Origin: Bdellovibrionales bacterium
GTDB taxonomy: Bacteria; Bdellovibrionota; Bdellovibrionia; Bdellovibrionales; UBA1609
Direction of reading: 5' to 3'
Assembly (NCBI GenBank): GCA_027451425.1
Contig: DAIDJH010000040.1
Location: 1 to 9,765, forward strand
DNA length: 9,765 nucleotides
Each line of letters starts with the position of its first letter. Positions within the stretch are counted from its first letter, which is position 1. The notes beneath the pieces were generated by a model. The model was not told where the DNA came from and ran no database searches. It saw only the letters and a program-made list of their open reading frames with translations. Positions 1-5,267 of this stretch are shown piece after piece. A program made the translations under genes and the position numbers.

Positions 1-76
1 TGGGGTATCGCCAAGCTGGTAAGGCATCAGATTTTGATTCTGACATTCGGAGGTTCGAGTCCTCCTACCCCATCCA
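1..76 (+). tRNA. tRNA-Gln, anticodon TTG
   Basis: A full cloverleaf is visible. The acceptor stem TGGGGTA (1-7) pairs with TACCCCA (66-72). The anticodon stem TCAGA/TCTGA encloses the loop TTTTGAT, whose positions 34-36 read TTG and decode the Gln codon CAA. The T stem GGAGG/CCTCC (49-53 with 61-65) encloses TTCGAGT. Base 73 is T and CCA follows at 74-76, so the 3' CCA is genomically encoded. The first acceptor base is the first base of the window, so the promoter and any upstream tRNA neighbours are out of view. A T-rich stretch follows but there is no convincing terminator hairpin. The two toxin-antitoxin modules lie directly downstream, facing this gene. Confidence 0.96.
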
Positions 77-247
77 ATTTTCCTTCTCAATTTTCAATGC
101 CCAGAAAAACCTCAAATCGAAACTAGTAGTTAGTTAGAATCACAGCGAAAAGCGAAAGACAGATAGTATTTCATAGAATTTCGGTTCATTTCCGAATGTG
201 GTTACTTTTGGTTCCACGGTGGTTACATGAGAATTTTTGGCAACCCC

Positions 248-547
248 TCAAGCCGCCCCAGCAGGTTTCACTTCCAACACAAGTTGATATCCCAAAATCG
301 CTAAAATTCTGTGAACTGTATCAATTGTTGGTGTTCGTCGGCTATCTCCGCTTTCAAGTCGTGCGATCATTGGTTGGCTCACGCGCGCTTTTTTTGCGAC
401 TTCTGCTTGAGAAAATCCTGCTTTTTCTCGAAGGTCACGAATCAAATGAGCAACTTGCAGATAAAAACTTCGTTCCTCGTAAGCAATTTTGAACTCTTCG
501 CTCTTGCTATATTTCTTAACCAGTTGGTCTAATGATTTTTTTCTCAT
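248..547 (-). CDS. higA: HigA-like XRE-family antitoxin
   Basis: This 99-aa protein has a Cro/C1-type helix-turn-helix at about residues 35-68. The core SQAEVAKKARVSQPMIARLESG region (residues 46-67) shows the usual Q-x3-A...S-Q-x-x-I-A-R-L-E-S-G pattern of XRE antitoxins. The N-terminal 30 residues are charged and helical (KYSKSEEFKIAYEE), as in antitoxins paired with Gp49/HigB toxins, where they contribute to neutralisation. The ATG overlaps the stop of the upstream toxin gene by 4 bp (ATGA), and GAGG lies 7 nt upstream inside the toxin gene, so the start is well supported. The expected role is to bind and inhibit the toxin and to repress the shared promoter at 884-902. The symbol reflects family resemblance only. 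No convincing terminator is visible between the stop and tRNA-Gln; that 170-bp stretch is empty apart from an imperfect direct repeat of GTGGTTAC (198-205 and 219-226). Confidence 0.88.
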   Translation of the reverse strand: MRKKSLDQLVKKYSKSEEFKIAYEERSFYLQVAHLIRDLREKAGFSQAEVAKKARVSQPMIARLESGDSRRTPTIDTVHRILAILGYQLVLEVKPAGAA

Positions 548-876
548 GTTAACACCTCATTTAGTCTCTTTCTCGCGACTTCGAGTTCTCTTTTCGGTGC
601 CTTTTGCCCTTGTTTTTTGTAGGCATGCAAGCACATCATTTCTGAACTTGAAATCATTACATAAAATATTCGATAACCTCCGGTCGGAGCTTTGATTTTA
701 ATTTCCCAAAGCTTACCTTCAATTTGTCGAAACTGACAGCCAACAGCCGATAGCCCGTAAGTTTCAACATCTTTTAAAATGGCCAATATCGCCGCCTGAT
801 CATTTCGACCTAGGCCATCGATGAAATCCTCGACATAACAACGTCCAGACAATGAAGCAAAAAACGAAACTTTCAT
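544..876 (-). CDS. higB: HigB/RelE-superfamily toxin (Gp49-like)
   Basis: The ATG start gives 110 aa, the usual size for Gp49/HigB-type mRNA interferases (RelE/ParE superfamily; established family knowledge), which cleave mRNA at the ribosome. Visible family marks are LWEIKIKA and GGYRIFYV in the middle (the beta-sheet carrying the conserved E-x-R and Y-R positions), LHAYKKQGQKAP near the C-terminus (the typical LhxFxKKtqkxP motif), and the closing helix ELEVARKRLNEV with E-x2-A-x2-R. The gene precedes its antitoxin and overlaps it by 4 bp. A TTG six codons upstream (892-894) is in frame, but the first ATG (874-876) matches the family's N-terminus better. No Shine-Dalgarno is visible before either start, and the ATG lies only about 7 nt after a -10-like TATACT, so translation may be leaderless. 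The catalytic residues are assigned by pattern, not by alignment. Confidence 0.87.
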   Translation of the reverse strand: MKVSFFASLSGRCYVEDFIDGLGRNDQAAILAILKDVETYGLSAVGCQFRQIEGKLWEIKIKAPTGGYRIFYVMISSSEMMCLHAYKKQGQKAPKRELEVARKRLNEVLT

Positions 877-883
877 CAAATTC

Positions 884-902
884 AGTATAACCAAATGGTT
901 AT
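884..902 (-). promoter_or_regulatory. Promoter with palindromic operator for the HigBA-like operon
   Basis: A perfect inverted repeat with 7-bp arms, ATAACCA (887-893) and TGGTTAT (896-902), is separated by AA. On the minus strand a -10-like TATACT (889-884) overlaps its toxin-proximal arm. No good -35 is seen; TTTCCT at 17-bp spacing is weak. The position just upstream of the toxin gene fits an operator for the XRE antitoxin or the toxin-antitoxin complex. The palindrome is seen in the sequence; its function as an operator is inferred. Confidence 0.55.
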
Positions 903-1106
903 GAAAAGGAAAGCCGTATTTCTAAGCGTTTCAGCACATTTCAATCTGTTGGCACTAGTGGCATAGAAGTGGTCTTATCAAATCTCGAATAATTAATAAA
1001 TATGAAAACTCATCCATCAGCTCTCAGGGGCAGTCTGTCCTGGGTGCCGGGCTCTCAAAAACAGAGCTTCTTTTAGCTTTTTATCGGCGCTAATCGGTCA
1101 GAGGTA

Positions 1107-1355
1107 TTAAGCCGCCAACGACTTTTTCAATCGCTCCATACCATCAAGAATGAACACTCGAATGAGAACCTGGTACGGAATACCTTTTTTTTCAGCCAGG
1201 CGTTTGAGTTCCTGAATAGTAGATTCGTCCAAAGCTACGCTTGTCGGTTTTTTGGGAGCATTTTTATACCGCTTCATCGCCGCGAGAATTTTCTCCGCAT
1301 CAAGCGTGAATGGCTTATCGTATTCCTTAAGTGATTTTACGTAGGATTTCTTCAT
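1107..1355 (-). CDS. brnA: BrnA-like antitoxin (ribbon-helix-helix/CopG-type)
   Basis: The protein is 82 aa from the ATG at 1355, chosen because AAGGAG lies 10 nt upstream (1371-1366) within brnT and because longer in-frame starts would give a non-homologous leader inside the toxin gene. The C-terminal half, TSVALDESTIQELKRLAEKKGIPYQVLIRVFILDG in outline (about residues 39-74), has the beta-strand/helix/helix arrangement of BrnA/CopG antitoxins: a short strand (TSVAL) followed by two helices joined by KKGIPYQ. The basic N-terminal part (KSLKEYDKPFTLDAEKI) would contact the toxin. The start overlaps the end of brnT by 29 bp, the standard toxin-first arrangement. The protein should neutralise BrnT and repress transcription from the repeat array at 1677-1709. 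The sequence for about 200 bp downstream holds no gene I can support. Confidence 0.87.
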   Translation of the reverse strand: MKKSYVKSLKEYDKPFTLDAEKILAAMKRYKNAPKKPTSVALDESTIQELKRLAEKKGIPYQVLIRVFILDGMERLKKSLAA

Positions 1356-1674
1356 ATTGCTTACGCTCCTTTTTGTGCGCCGGTCTGGCACTAATAACTC
1401 GAACGCGGCCTTCACGAAGCACAAACGCAACTTGCAATAACCGCCCATCCAGCGTCGGGCCGACTAACCCCAGCCGTTGTTCTAACACAACCGGCGCAAT
1501 TTGAATTCCAACTGGCAGCGCGAGACCTGATCGAAATACTGCCTCAACCTCAGGTACCGTTATTCCATGTTTCTTCGCGTTCTTACTCTTATTACCCTCG
1601 TCCCACTCAAACTCATAGAGCGAAGTCTCAAGTATCCAGTATAGCAGCCAATCAACGAACCCCCACTGCGCCAT
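1327..1674 (-). CDS. brnT: BrnT-family ribonuclease toxin
   Basis: This 115-aa protein carries the hallmark BrnT (DUF497) N-terminal block FEWDEGNKSKNAKKHGI (residues 22-38) and the C-terminal block RVRVISARPAHKKERKQYEE (90-109), which match the family's F-x-W-D-x3-K-x3-N-x2-K-H-G and R-I-I-S-A-R-x-A-x-x-x-E-R-x-x-Y-E-E patterns. BrnT toxins are RelE-fold RNases that arrest translation, neutralised by BrnA (established knowledge). The FEWDE motif usually sits close to the N-terminus; here about 20 extra residues, rich in Trp, Leu and Tyr, precede it. No other ATG, GTG or TTG lies in frame between the ATG at 1674 and the motif, so the extension stands unless a rarer start codon is used. No Shine-Dalgarno is visible and a -10-like GATAAT ends about 8 nt before the ATG, suggesting a leaderless message. 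Confidence 0.9.
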   Translation of the reverse strand: MAQWGFVDWLLYWILETSLYEFEWDEGNKSKNAKKHGITVPEVEAVFRSGLALPVGIQIAPVVLEQRLGLVGPTLDGRLLQVAFVLREGRVRVISARPAHKKERKQYEEILRKIT

Positions 1675-1676
1675 AA

Positions 1677-1709
1677 GACACTATTATCACACTATGTATA
1701 TAGTGTGAA
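1677..1709 (-). promoter_or_regulatory. Promoter and triple half-site operator of brnTA
   Basis: Three copies of the heptamer ACACTAT are present: direct at 1678-1684 and 1689-1695, and inverted as ATAGTGT at 1700-1706. All begin exactly 11 bp apart. The inner two form a perfect 9-bp inverted repeat (TCACACTAT 1687-1695, ATAGTGTGA 1700-1708) around GTAT. On the minus strand an extended -10, TGTGATAAT (core GATAAT 1688-1683), lies within the array, with TTCACA (1709-1704) or ATTTCA (1711-1706) as possible -35. This is the geometry expected for cooperative binding of ribbon-helix-helix dimers such as BrnA. The repeats are seen directly; binding is inferred. Confidence 0.65.
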
Positions 1710-1937
1710 ATTGTAGGCCTCACATTAATCTGTTTGCGCACAAGAATAGCCCGCCTGCGACAATAATTGGGTCAAGCCTAGCTCGATTGACCACGCCCAG
1801 GAAGTCGGCCATCAATCTACCATTCGACTAGGTTTCCAAAGGCTTTCGAGACGGCTTACACAGCTCAAGACCCCAGAACGATCTGATTTAATTCAGATTC
1901 GGGCCACGATTGTACAGAGGCACCCATAGCAGTCCGA

Positions 1938-3209
1938 TTAATTTCGAATGCAAACCGAAATTAAATGTGGGCAATTACCGTTCGCTGCACTACAGGCCCC
2001 TCCACCACCGTGTGAAGCATCGTAGTACAAGGTATTGGATGGTGTGTAACTACCTTGCGATTCCATTTGAAGATTTCCATTACAGAAATCGCCATTCGTG
2101 ACCGAGGTTGGCGGCGCGACAAAATTACCATATTCGTCAAACTGCCAATTGGGCAGCATTTGTAGTGCGGCAGCCTGCAGCGCGTTTGCTGGCTGTGGAT
2201 TAACAAGTGGACTCCATTGCGGCACGCCGCCGGCAATGCGGTTAATATCGCCTGGATAGAGGATCTCGAAATTCTCACAGCTCCATGAGGAACCCGTTTG
2301 TTGCCCCGTTGTTAGGTCGTATTCGGTCACAGAAGATACGGTTCTCGCGGGGCCGGTTGATTGGTAAGCTCCATTTGTAAATGTGAATCTATAACCATAA
2401 CCGTAAACATGCGAGTTCGATCCATCTGAAGAGGCCCCCTGGCCGGATTGCCCGACTCCAGTGGCTGTCGCGAATTCGGTCGTTAAAAACCAAGAGCCTG
2501 AACCCTGCGCGATTGCGTTGCGGATTGCGATACCTGCTCCATCAGATTGCCCGCCGGTAAAACTGATCTGCCCTGACAACGGTATATCACCGGTCGAGGT
2601 AGATATAGCGTTGTGCCAGTCGGTTTCGTTTCCTGAATAAAAAACTGACGCAAAATTACTCAAAAGCGATGATGGCCCGAGCAAATTGGCGTCGGCATAG
2701 CTCTGGTTGCCACAATCAGTGGTGCAGTTTGTCGAAATATATGCGGTGGCATCACCATTTACTAGATCACTAGCGGGACGAATGCTCAAATCTGGATATA
2801 AATTCGCGAGTGAACTTGACTCTAGCACAGCCGTTTTATCCGATATAGAAAGGTTGTTTACCGCATTCGCAAAAGGTGCGGTAAGAGAGACGCCACATCC
2901 GGATGAATCCGAGCCAGGTTTTCCGTCGCAATTGTTTATATTGTTGACTCCGGCTTTGAAACTAAAAAATGTACTGGTTGGGTCTCCCTGAGTATTCGTC
3001 GAAGGTCCATTCAAATCCGAACACGACATATAGGCGATTGTATCGACGTGCATTTGGTACGGGAAAATTCCACTTGCGATCACCGACGCAGCATCCGATG
3101 CGCCGGCCGTTGAACTGCCGGAACAATTGACGTAAAGAAACGGCACTAAAACAATACCAGTTGTGACCGAGATGAGAAAAAGCACTCTCTTTTTAAGATG
3201 AACATCCAC
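1938..3209 (-). CDS. Hypothetical outer-membrane lipoprotein
   Basis: This 423-aa protein begins with a lysine/arginine cluster (HLKKR), a hydrophobic segment (residues 9-27) and a lipobox-like LYVNC, so Cys29 is the likely lipidation site. Ser at +2 predicts outer-membrane rather than inner-membrane retention. Asn at -1 is off the general consensus but resembles the FQNC of the divergent neighbour at 3551. The mature part is Ser/Thr/Gly/Asn-rich with about a dozen cysteines. It includes MHVDTIAYMSC near residues 53-63 (a motif I loosely associate with Bdellovibrio surface lipoproteins) and a glycine/serine-rich stretch with repeated G-S-G, Q-S-G and Y-G-Y-G. The C-terminus (GGGGACSAANGNCPHLISVC) is compact and cysteine-rich. 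No enzyme motif is recognised. The start is GTG, supported by a strong G-run 3 nt upstream. The 3' side has a weak dyad (1881-1898) but no clear terminator. Confidence 0.8.
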   Translation of the reverse strand: MDVHLKKRVLFLISVTTGIVLVPFLYVNCSGSSTAGASDAASVIASGIFPYQMHVDTIAYMSCSDLNGPSTNTQGDPTSTFFSFKAGVNNINNCDGKPGSDSSGCGVSLTAPFANAVNNLSISDKTAVLESSSLANLYPDLSIRPASDLVNGDATAYISTNCTTDCGNQSYADANLLGPSSLLSNFASVFYSGNETDWHNAISTSTGDIPLSGQISFTGGQSDGAGIAIRNAIAQGSGSWFLTTEFATATGVGQSGQGASSDGSNSHVYGYGYRFTFTNGAYQSTGPARTVSSVTEYDLTTGQQTGSSWSCENFEILYPGDINRIAGGVPQWSPLVNPQPANALQAAALQMLPNWQFDEYGNFVAPPTSVTNGDFCNGNLQMESQGSYTPSNTLYYDASHGGGGACSAANGNCPHLISVCIRN

Positions 3210-3212
3210 CTG

Positions 3213-3220
3213 CCCCCCCT
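3213..3220 (-). promoter_or_regulatory. Ribosome-binding site fixing the GTG start of the 423-aa lipoprotein
   Basis: On the minus strand AGGGGGGG ends 3 nt before the GTG at 3209. No in-frame ATG or TTG lies nearby, and this G-run can pair with the CCUCC anti-Shine-Dalgarno (one G-U pair). It is the best reason to place the start at GTG rather than at the internal GTG (Val9). Confidence 0.55.
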
Positions 3221-3278
3221 TGGATACTAGTTATTTACTTCGCGCTCGCAACTCGTCGATTTCGCCGCCAGCCTAATT

Positions 3279-3306
3279 AACGAGCCATTCGCGACGCTCG
3301 TTTTTT
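3279..3306 (+). terminator. Rho-independent terminator-like hairpin with no obvious upstream gene
   Basis: AACGAGC (3279-3285) pairs perfectly with GCTCGTT (3296-3302) around a 10-nt loop, and the T run 3301-3306 continues as GTTT. The orientation would stop rightward transcription, but no rightward gene ends here. It may close an antisense or short RNA, or attenuate a long leader of the gene at 3551. The stem is short, so confidence is moderate. Confidence 0.45.
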
Positions 3307-3402
3307 GTTTATCCATAGATCCATATGTGCAATCGAAATGCCAAGGAATAGCTGCCCGACGGCCGCGATTTCATTTGGCCCTGTACCGCGCCACCTGATT
3401 TA

Positions 3403-3428
3403 ATCAATTTAAATGGTCTCAAATTGAT
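3403..3428. repeat. Perfect inverted repeat, 8-bp arms
   Basis: ATCAATTT (3403-3410) and AAATTGAT (3421-3428) are exact reverse complements separated by 10 bp, giving an 18-bp centre-to-centre spacing, close to two helical turns. It lies between the two divergent genes, about 120 bp upstream of the ATG at 3551. An operator for a dimeric regulator or an RNA hairpin are both possible. Confidence 0.6.
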
Positions 3429-3487
3429 ACAGTTTTGGGCGGGGTGTTAAATAACTTTTCTACAAGCGAACAAACATTAATCAATAT

Positions 3488-3517
3488 TTGTTGGCGTCGA
3501 TCAATCAGCCCTATTTT
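3488..3517 (+). promoter_or_regulatory. Weak candidate promoter for the secreted-protein cluster
   Basis: TTGTTG (3488-3493) and TATTTT (3512-3517) are separated by 18 bp, giving a sigma70-like pair with a predicted leader of about 27 nt before the ATG at 3551. Both boxes deviate from consensus, so other placements in this AT-rich region are possible. Confidence 0.25.
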
Positions 3518-3550
3518 TAGGCGGCACCTAGTTTGCACCATTAAGTCGAT

Positions 3551-3769
3551 ATGAAAGCAAAGATTATTAAATTCGCAATTATTTTGTCGTGCATTGCCGC
3601 CATCCTTGAATTTCAAAATTGTTCGGGCAGTGCATTCAAATCTGTGGGGGCGGGCCTGGCGAGTTCGTCGTTATCGAGCACATCGTCTGCTCCAAATTCG
3701 CCTAGTGCGACAAGCCAAGCAAGTTCTAATGCCAACGATGAAGAGGTCCAAATTATTTTAGGTCTGTAA
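3551..3769 (+). CDS. Small Ser-rich lipoprotein
   Basis: The 72-aa product starts with KAKIIK, a hydrophobic core (residues 8-19) and EFQNC, making Cys24 the probable lipidation site; Ser at +2 favours the outer membrane. After NCSGSAFKSVG the mature 49 residues are mostly Ser, Ala, Asn and Thr (about 31-62), a flexible low-complexity linker, and end in the acidic/hydrophobic DEEVQIILGL. No fold is recognised. The NCSGS sequence at the lipidation site also occurs in the divergent 423-aa lipoprotein. The next gene begins 24 bp downstream, so the two are likely co-transcribed. The gene has no clear Shine-Dalgarno, unlike its downstream neighbours. It could be a membrane tether or entry-type lipoprotein; that is a guess from shape only. 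Confidence 0.72.
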   Translation: MKAKIIKFAIILSCIAAILEFQNCSGSAFKSVGAGLASSSLSSTSSAPNSPSATSQASSNANDEEVQIILGL

Positions 3770-3793
3770 TTTTGAATCTTAATAGGGGGAATC

Positions 3794-4186
3794 ATGAAAA
3801 TTGTAATTTTAGCGCTTATTTTAAATTTCGCACCTTTTGCGAGTGCTCAAACCACAGGTGCATCAGGTTATACCGGAGTAAAGTTTACCGTTACTAACAT
3901 CAGTAGTGTGACTACAGATGGTACAAGTTTGATAGTTGGCGATGCGCAAGGGAACACCTATACAATTTCTCCGTTAGGAAATGGCCAAGGCGTGACAGTT
4001 CCCATTGGGACTTTCCCGCCGCTCGCTCCCGTGATTAAAAGTTGCCAAACGTTCGCCCTTTTAGCGATGTCAAACCAGGCCAAGTATTCGATTACGATCT
4101 GGGCCTCGGCCAAAACTCCCACTGGAAACAACACTTATATAGTTTTCAATGTGGCATCATGTGGACTTCAATTGAACACACCTTAA
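3794..4186 (+). CDS. Hypothetical secreted beta-rich protein
   Basis: The 130-aa product has a clear Sec signal peptide (MKIVILALILNFAPFASA) with cleavage predicted after Ala18 (ASA-QT). The mature 112 residues alternate polar and hydrophobic residues as in a small beta-sandwich: KFTVTNISSV, SLIVGD, NTYTISPL, YSITIWASA, TYIVFNVAS. Two cysteines, Cys84 and Cys123, could form one disulfide in the periplasm or outside the cell. I recognise no family. GGGGG (3785-3789) sits 4 nt before the ATG. The gene is the middle member of a three-gene rightward cluster, 24 bp after the small lipoprotein gene and 43 bp before the 198-aa gene. Confidence 0.75.
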   Translation: MKIVILALILNFAPFASAQTTGASGYTGVKFTVTNISSVTTDGTSLIVGDAQGNTYTISPLGNGQGVTVPIGTFPPLAPVIKSCQTFALLAMSNQAKYSITIWASAKTPTGNNTYIVFNVASCGLQLNTP

Positions 4187-4229
4187 AATAAGATTTGGTT
4201 GCCGAAATTATCGGTCAATCGGGGGATGT

Positions 4230-4826
4230 ATGAATCGAGTGTTGGTCTTTGTAATTGTAATGGTTGCAGGCACCGTGTGCCATGCGCAAGCTTGCATTAG
4301 TGAAATCCAGAATTTGCGAAACTCATTCGAGCAACGGAAGCCAAACTGTGCGCAGTCCAATCTCAATTATGATTACGTAGGCCGCCTGGAACCTGACTTT
4401 GCTGATAAAGTCCCGAATTCCGTATTGCAGGGAAAAGCCTGCATTCCCGCAGTACAGTCATATGACTCTAAAGCTGCGGTATGTGATGCGACTGCGAAGC
4501 AAGCAACAGCGCAAAGCGACCCTAATAACTTAGTGGGATATTCCGGTAACGTTATCAGCGCGATGAACGATGCGTCGGCTTGTGTGGAGGCTGGGATTGG
4601 AGATGTTTACCAATCATTTCATAGTACTGAAATTATTTGCATGTCTGCTCAAGAGGGTATCCTTCGGGCTAATGACCAATGTGACGTTGACATGACAAAT
4701 CTTTCAGTGAAAGCACAACGTTTACGGTGCCAGAGTCAAGATCCAAATGAGGCAGCCTCGTTTCAATCGCAAAGGCAATCGCTCGTGTCGGATATTGCAA
4801 GATATGCTGATCAAATGAATGCTTGA
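4230..4826 (+). CDS. Hypothetical secreted protein with eight mature cysteines
   Basis: The 198-aa product has a signal peptide (MNRVLVFVIVMVAGTVCHA, cleavage after Ala19). The mature part contains Cys22, 40, 71, 85, 118, 137, 151 and 167, an even number spread through largely helical sequence (EIQNLRNSFEQR, VKAQRLRCQ, QSLVSDIARYADQM), which suggests a disulfide-stapled helical bundle. No family is recognised. GGGGG (4221-4225) lies 4 nt before the ATG; a second ATG at 4226 is out of frame. The frame closes at TGA (4824-4826) but stays open for another 50 codons to a second TGA at 4977-4979. The protein may therefore be a shortened form of a roughly 249-residue ancestor, or the TGA may be read through. 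Confidence 0.75.
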   Translation: MNRVLVFVIVMVAGTVCHAQACISEIQNLRNSFEQRKPNCAQSNLNYDYVGRLEPDFADKVPNSVLQGKACIPAVQSYDSKAAVCDATAKQATAQSDPNNLVGYSGNVISAMNDASACVEAGIGDVYQSFHSTEIICMSAQEGILRANDQCDVDMTNLSVKAQRLRCQSQDPNEAASFQSQRQSLVSDIARYADQMNA

Positions 4827-4850
4827 GGTAAAAAAGTCGAGTCAAACGTG

Positions 4851-4979
4851 ATGGCAAATTTTAATTCGTGCAGTAATCTACTTGATGAACAAGTGGCGAA
4901 GAAAAATGCAGCTGTGAAAAATTATATGACTCTCAGCGGTCAAGCGTTTCGGGTCAAGCGGTCATTGTCATCAAATTGA
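4851..4979 (+). CDS. Small ORF in frame with the preceding gene; possible severed C-terminus
   Basis: An ATG opens 42 codons (MANFNSCSNLLDEQVAKKNA... to VKRSLSSN) in exactly the same frame as the 198-aa gene; only the TGA at 4824-4826 interrupts the pair, and the 8 codons between are open. The predicted sequence is protein-like: it is helical and charged with one Cys, and similar in flavour to the upstream helices. No ribosome-binding site precedes its own ATG, so independent translation is doubtful. The choices are the remnant of a longer gene cut by a nonsense change, a readthrough extension, or chance. It could equally be annotated as a pseudogene fragment. Confidence 0.35.
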   Translation: MANFNSCSNLLDEQVAKKNAAVKNYMTLSGQAFRVKRSLSSN

Positions 4980-5267
4980 GGTGTGATTGATGGGCTAACA
5001 GGACGTGTTTCACGATCAGAAACGCGCAGAGTATTATCGACTTATTCTTTTTAACCGTTAATAAATATACGCGACCCGCAGCCAAATAAAGCGGTCAAGG
5101 GTTCGCAATATTGCTGACAGACTCTCCGGATGATACTGTCAACGACTTATCGGGGAGCAGTATAGAAAGATTCGAGGTGCGGACGTCGCGCCCGCTACAG
5201 TTAAATCAAGTACTTACAATTCTTGATTTTTTATCGCTCGCTACAAACAAACAGTATAGGAAAAAGT
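4980..5267. other. Intergenic stretch without a recognisable gene
   Basis: The rightward secreted-protein cluster and the leftward tRNA-Pro converge here. The only structure I see is a hairpin with 8-bp arms and one G-T pair (CGTGTTTC 5004-5011, GAAACGCG 5019-5026). It is followed by a T-rich patch only about 20 bp later, so it is a weak terminator at best. On the minus strand a TTTTT run sits just after the tRNA-Pro CCA and may help end that transcript. A rightward open frame through 5111-5353 merely reads across the tRNA antisense and is not a gene. Confidence 0.6.

Larger units (their letters stand above)
3210..3550. other. Divergent intergenic region
   Basis: This 341-bp stretch separates the leftward lipoprotein gene from the rightward secreted-protein cluster, so both promoters should lie here. 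It is AT-rich towards the right. It contains a terminator-like hairpin (3279-3306), a perfect spaced inverted repeat (3403-3428) and a weak promoter candidate for the rightward genes (3488-3517). I see no coding frame and no RNA gene I can name. Confidence 0.7.

Noticed and set aside
1..76. tRNA-Gln 3' end as an attachment site for a mobile element.
   Set aside because: I found no second copy of the 3' end in the window and no integrase gene.
901..966. A 21-codon rightward ORF (MKRKAVFLSVSAHFNLLALVA) opening beside the toxin promoter, resembling a small hydrophobic peptide.
   Set aside because: No ribosome-binding site or promoter is visible, its ATG overlaps the palindrome edge, and ORFs of this length are expected by chance.
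1020..1057. Short direct repeat GCTCTCA (1020-1026, 1051-1057).
   Set aside because: Only two 7-bp copies without regular array structure; chance is enough to explain it, and no CRISPR array exists in the window.
1051..1067. Hairpin GCTCT/AGAGC with a T-rich downstream patch, resembling a terminator on the + strand.
   Set aside because: The stem is only 5 bp, the T-tract is interrupted, and it faces the wrong way for brnTA.
1881..1898. ATCTGA/TCAGAT dyad downstream of the 423-aa lipoprotein gene.
   Set aside because: It has only 6-bp arms and no T-tail on either strand, so it is not a convincing terminator.
5204..5216. Exact match to the E. coli IHF consensus (AATCAA-N4-TTA) just beyond tRNA-Pro.
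   Set aside because: By base counting a match is expected about 0.3 times in a window this size on two strands, and no integrase or att-like repeat accompanies it.
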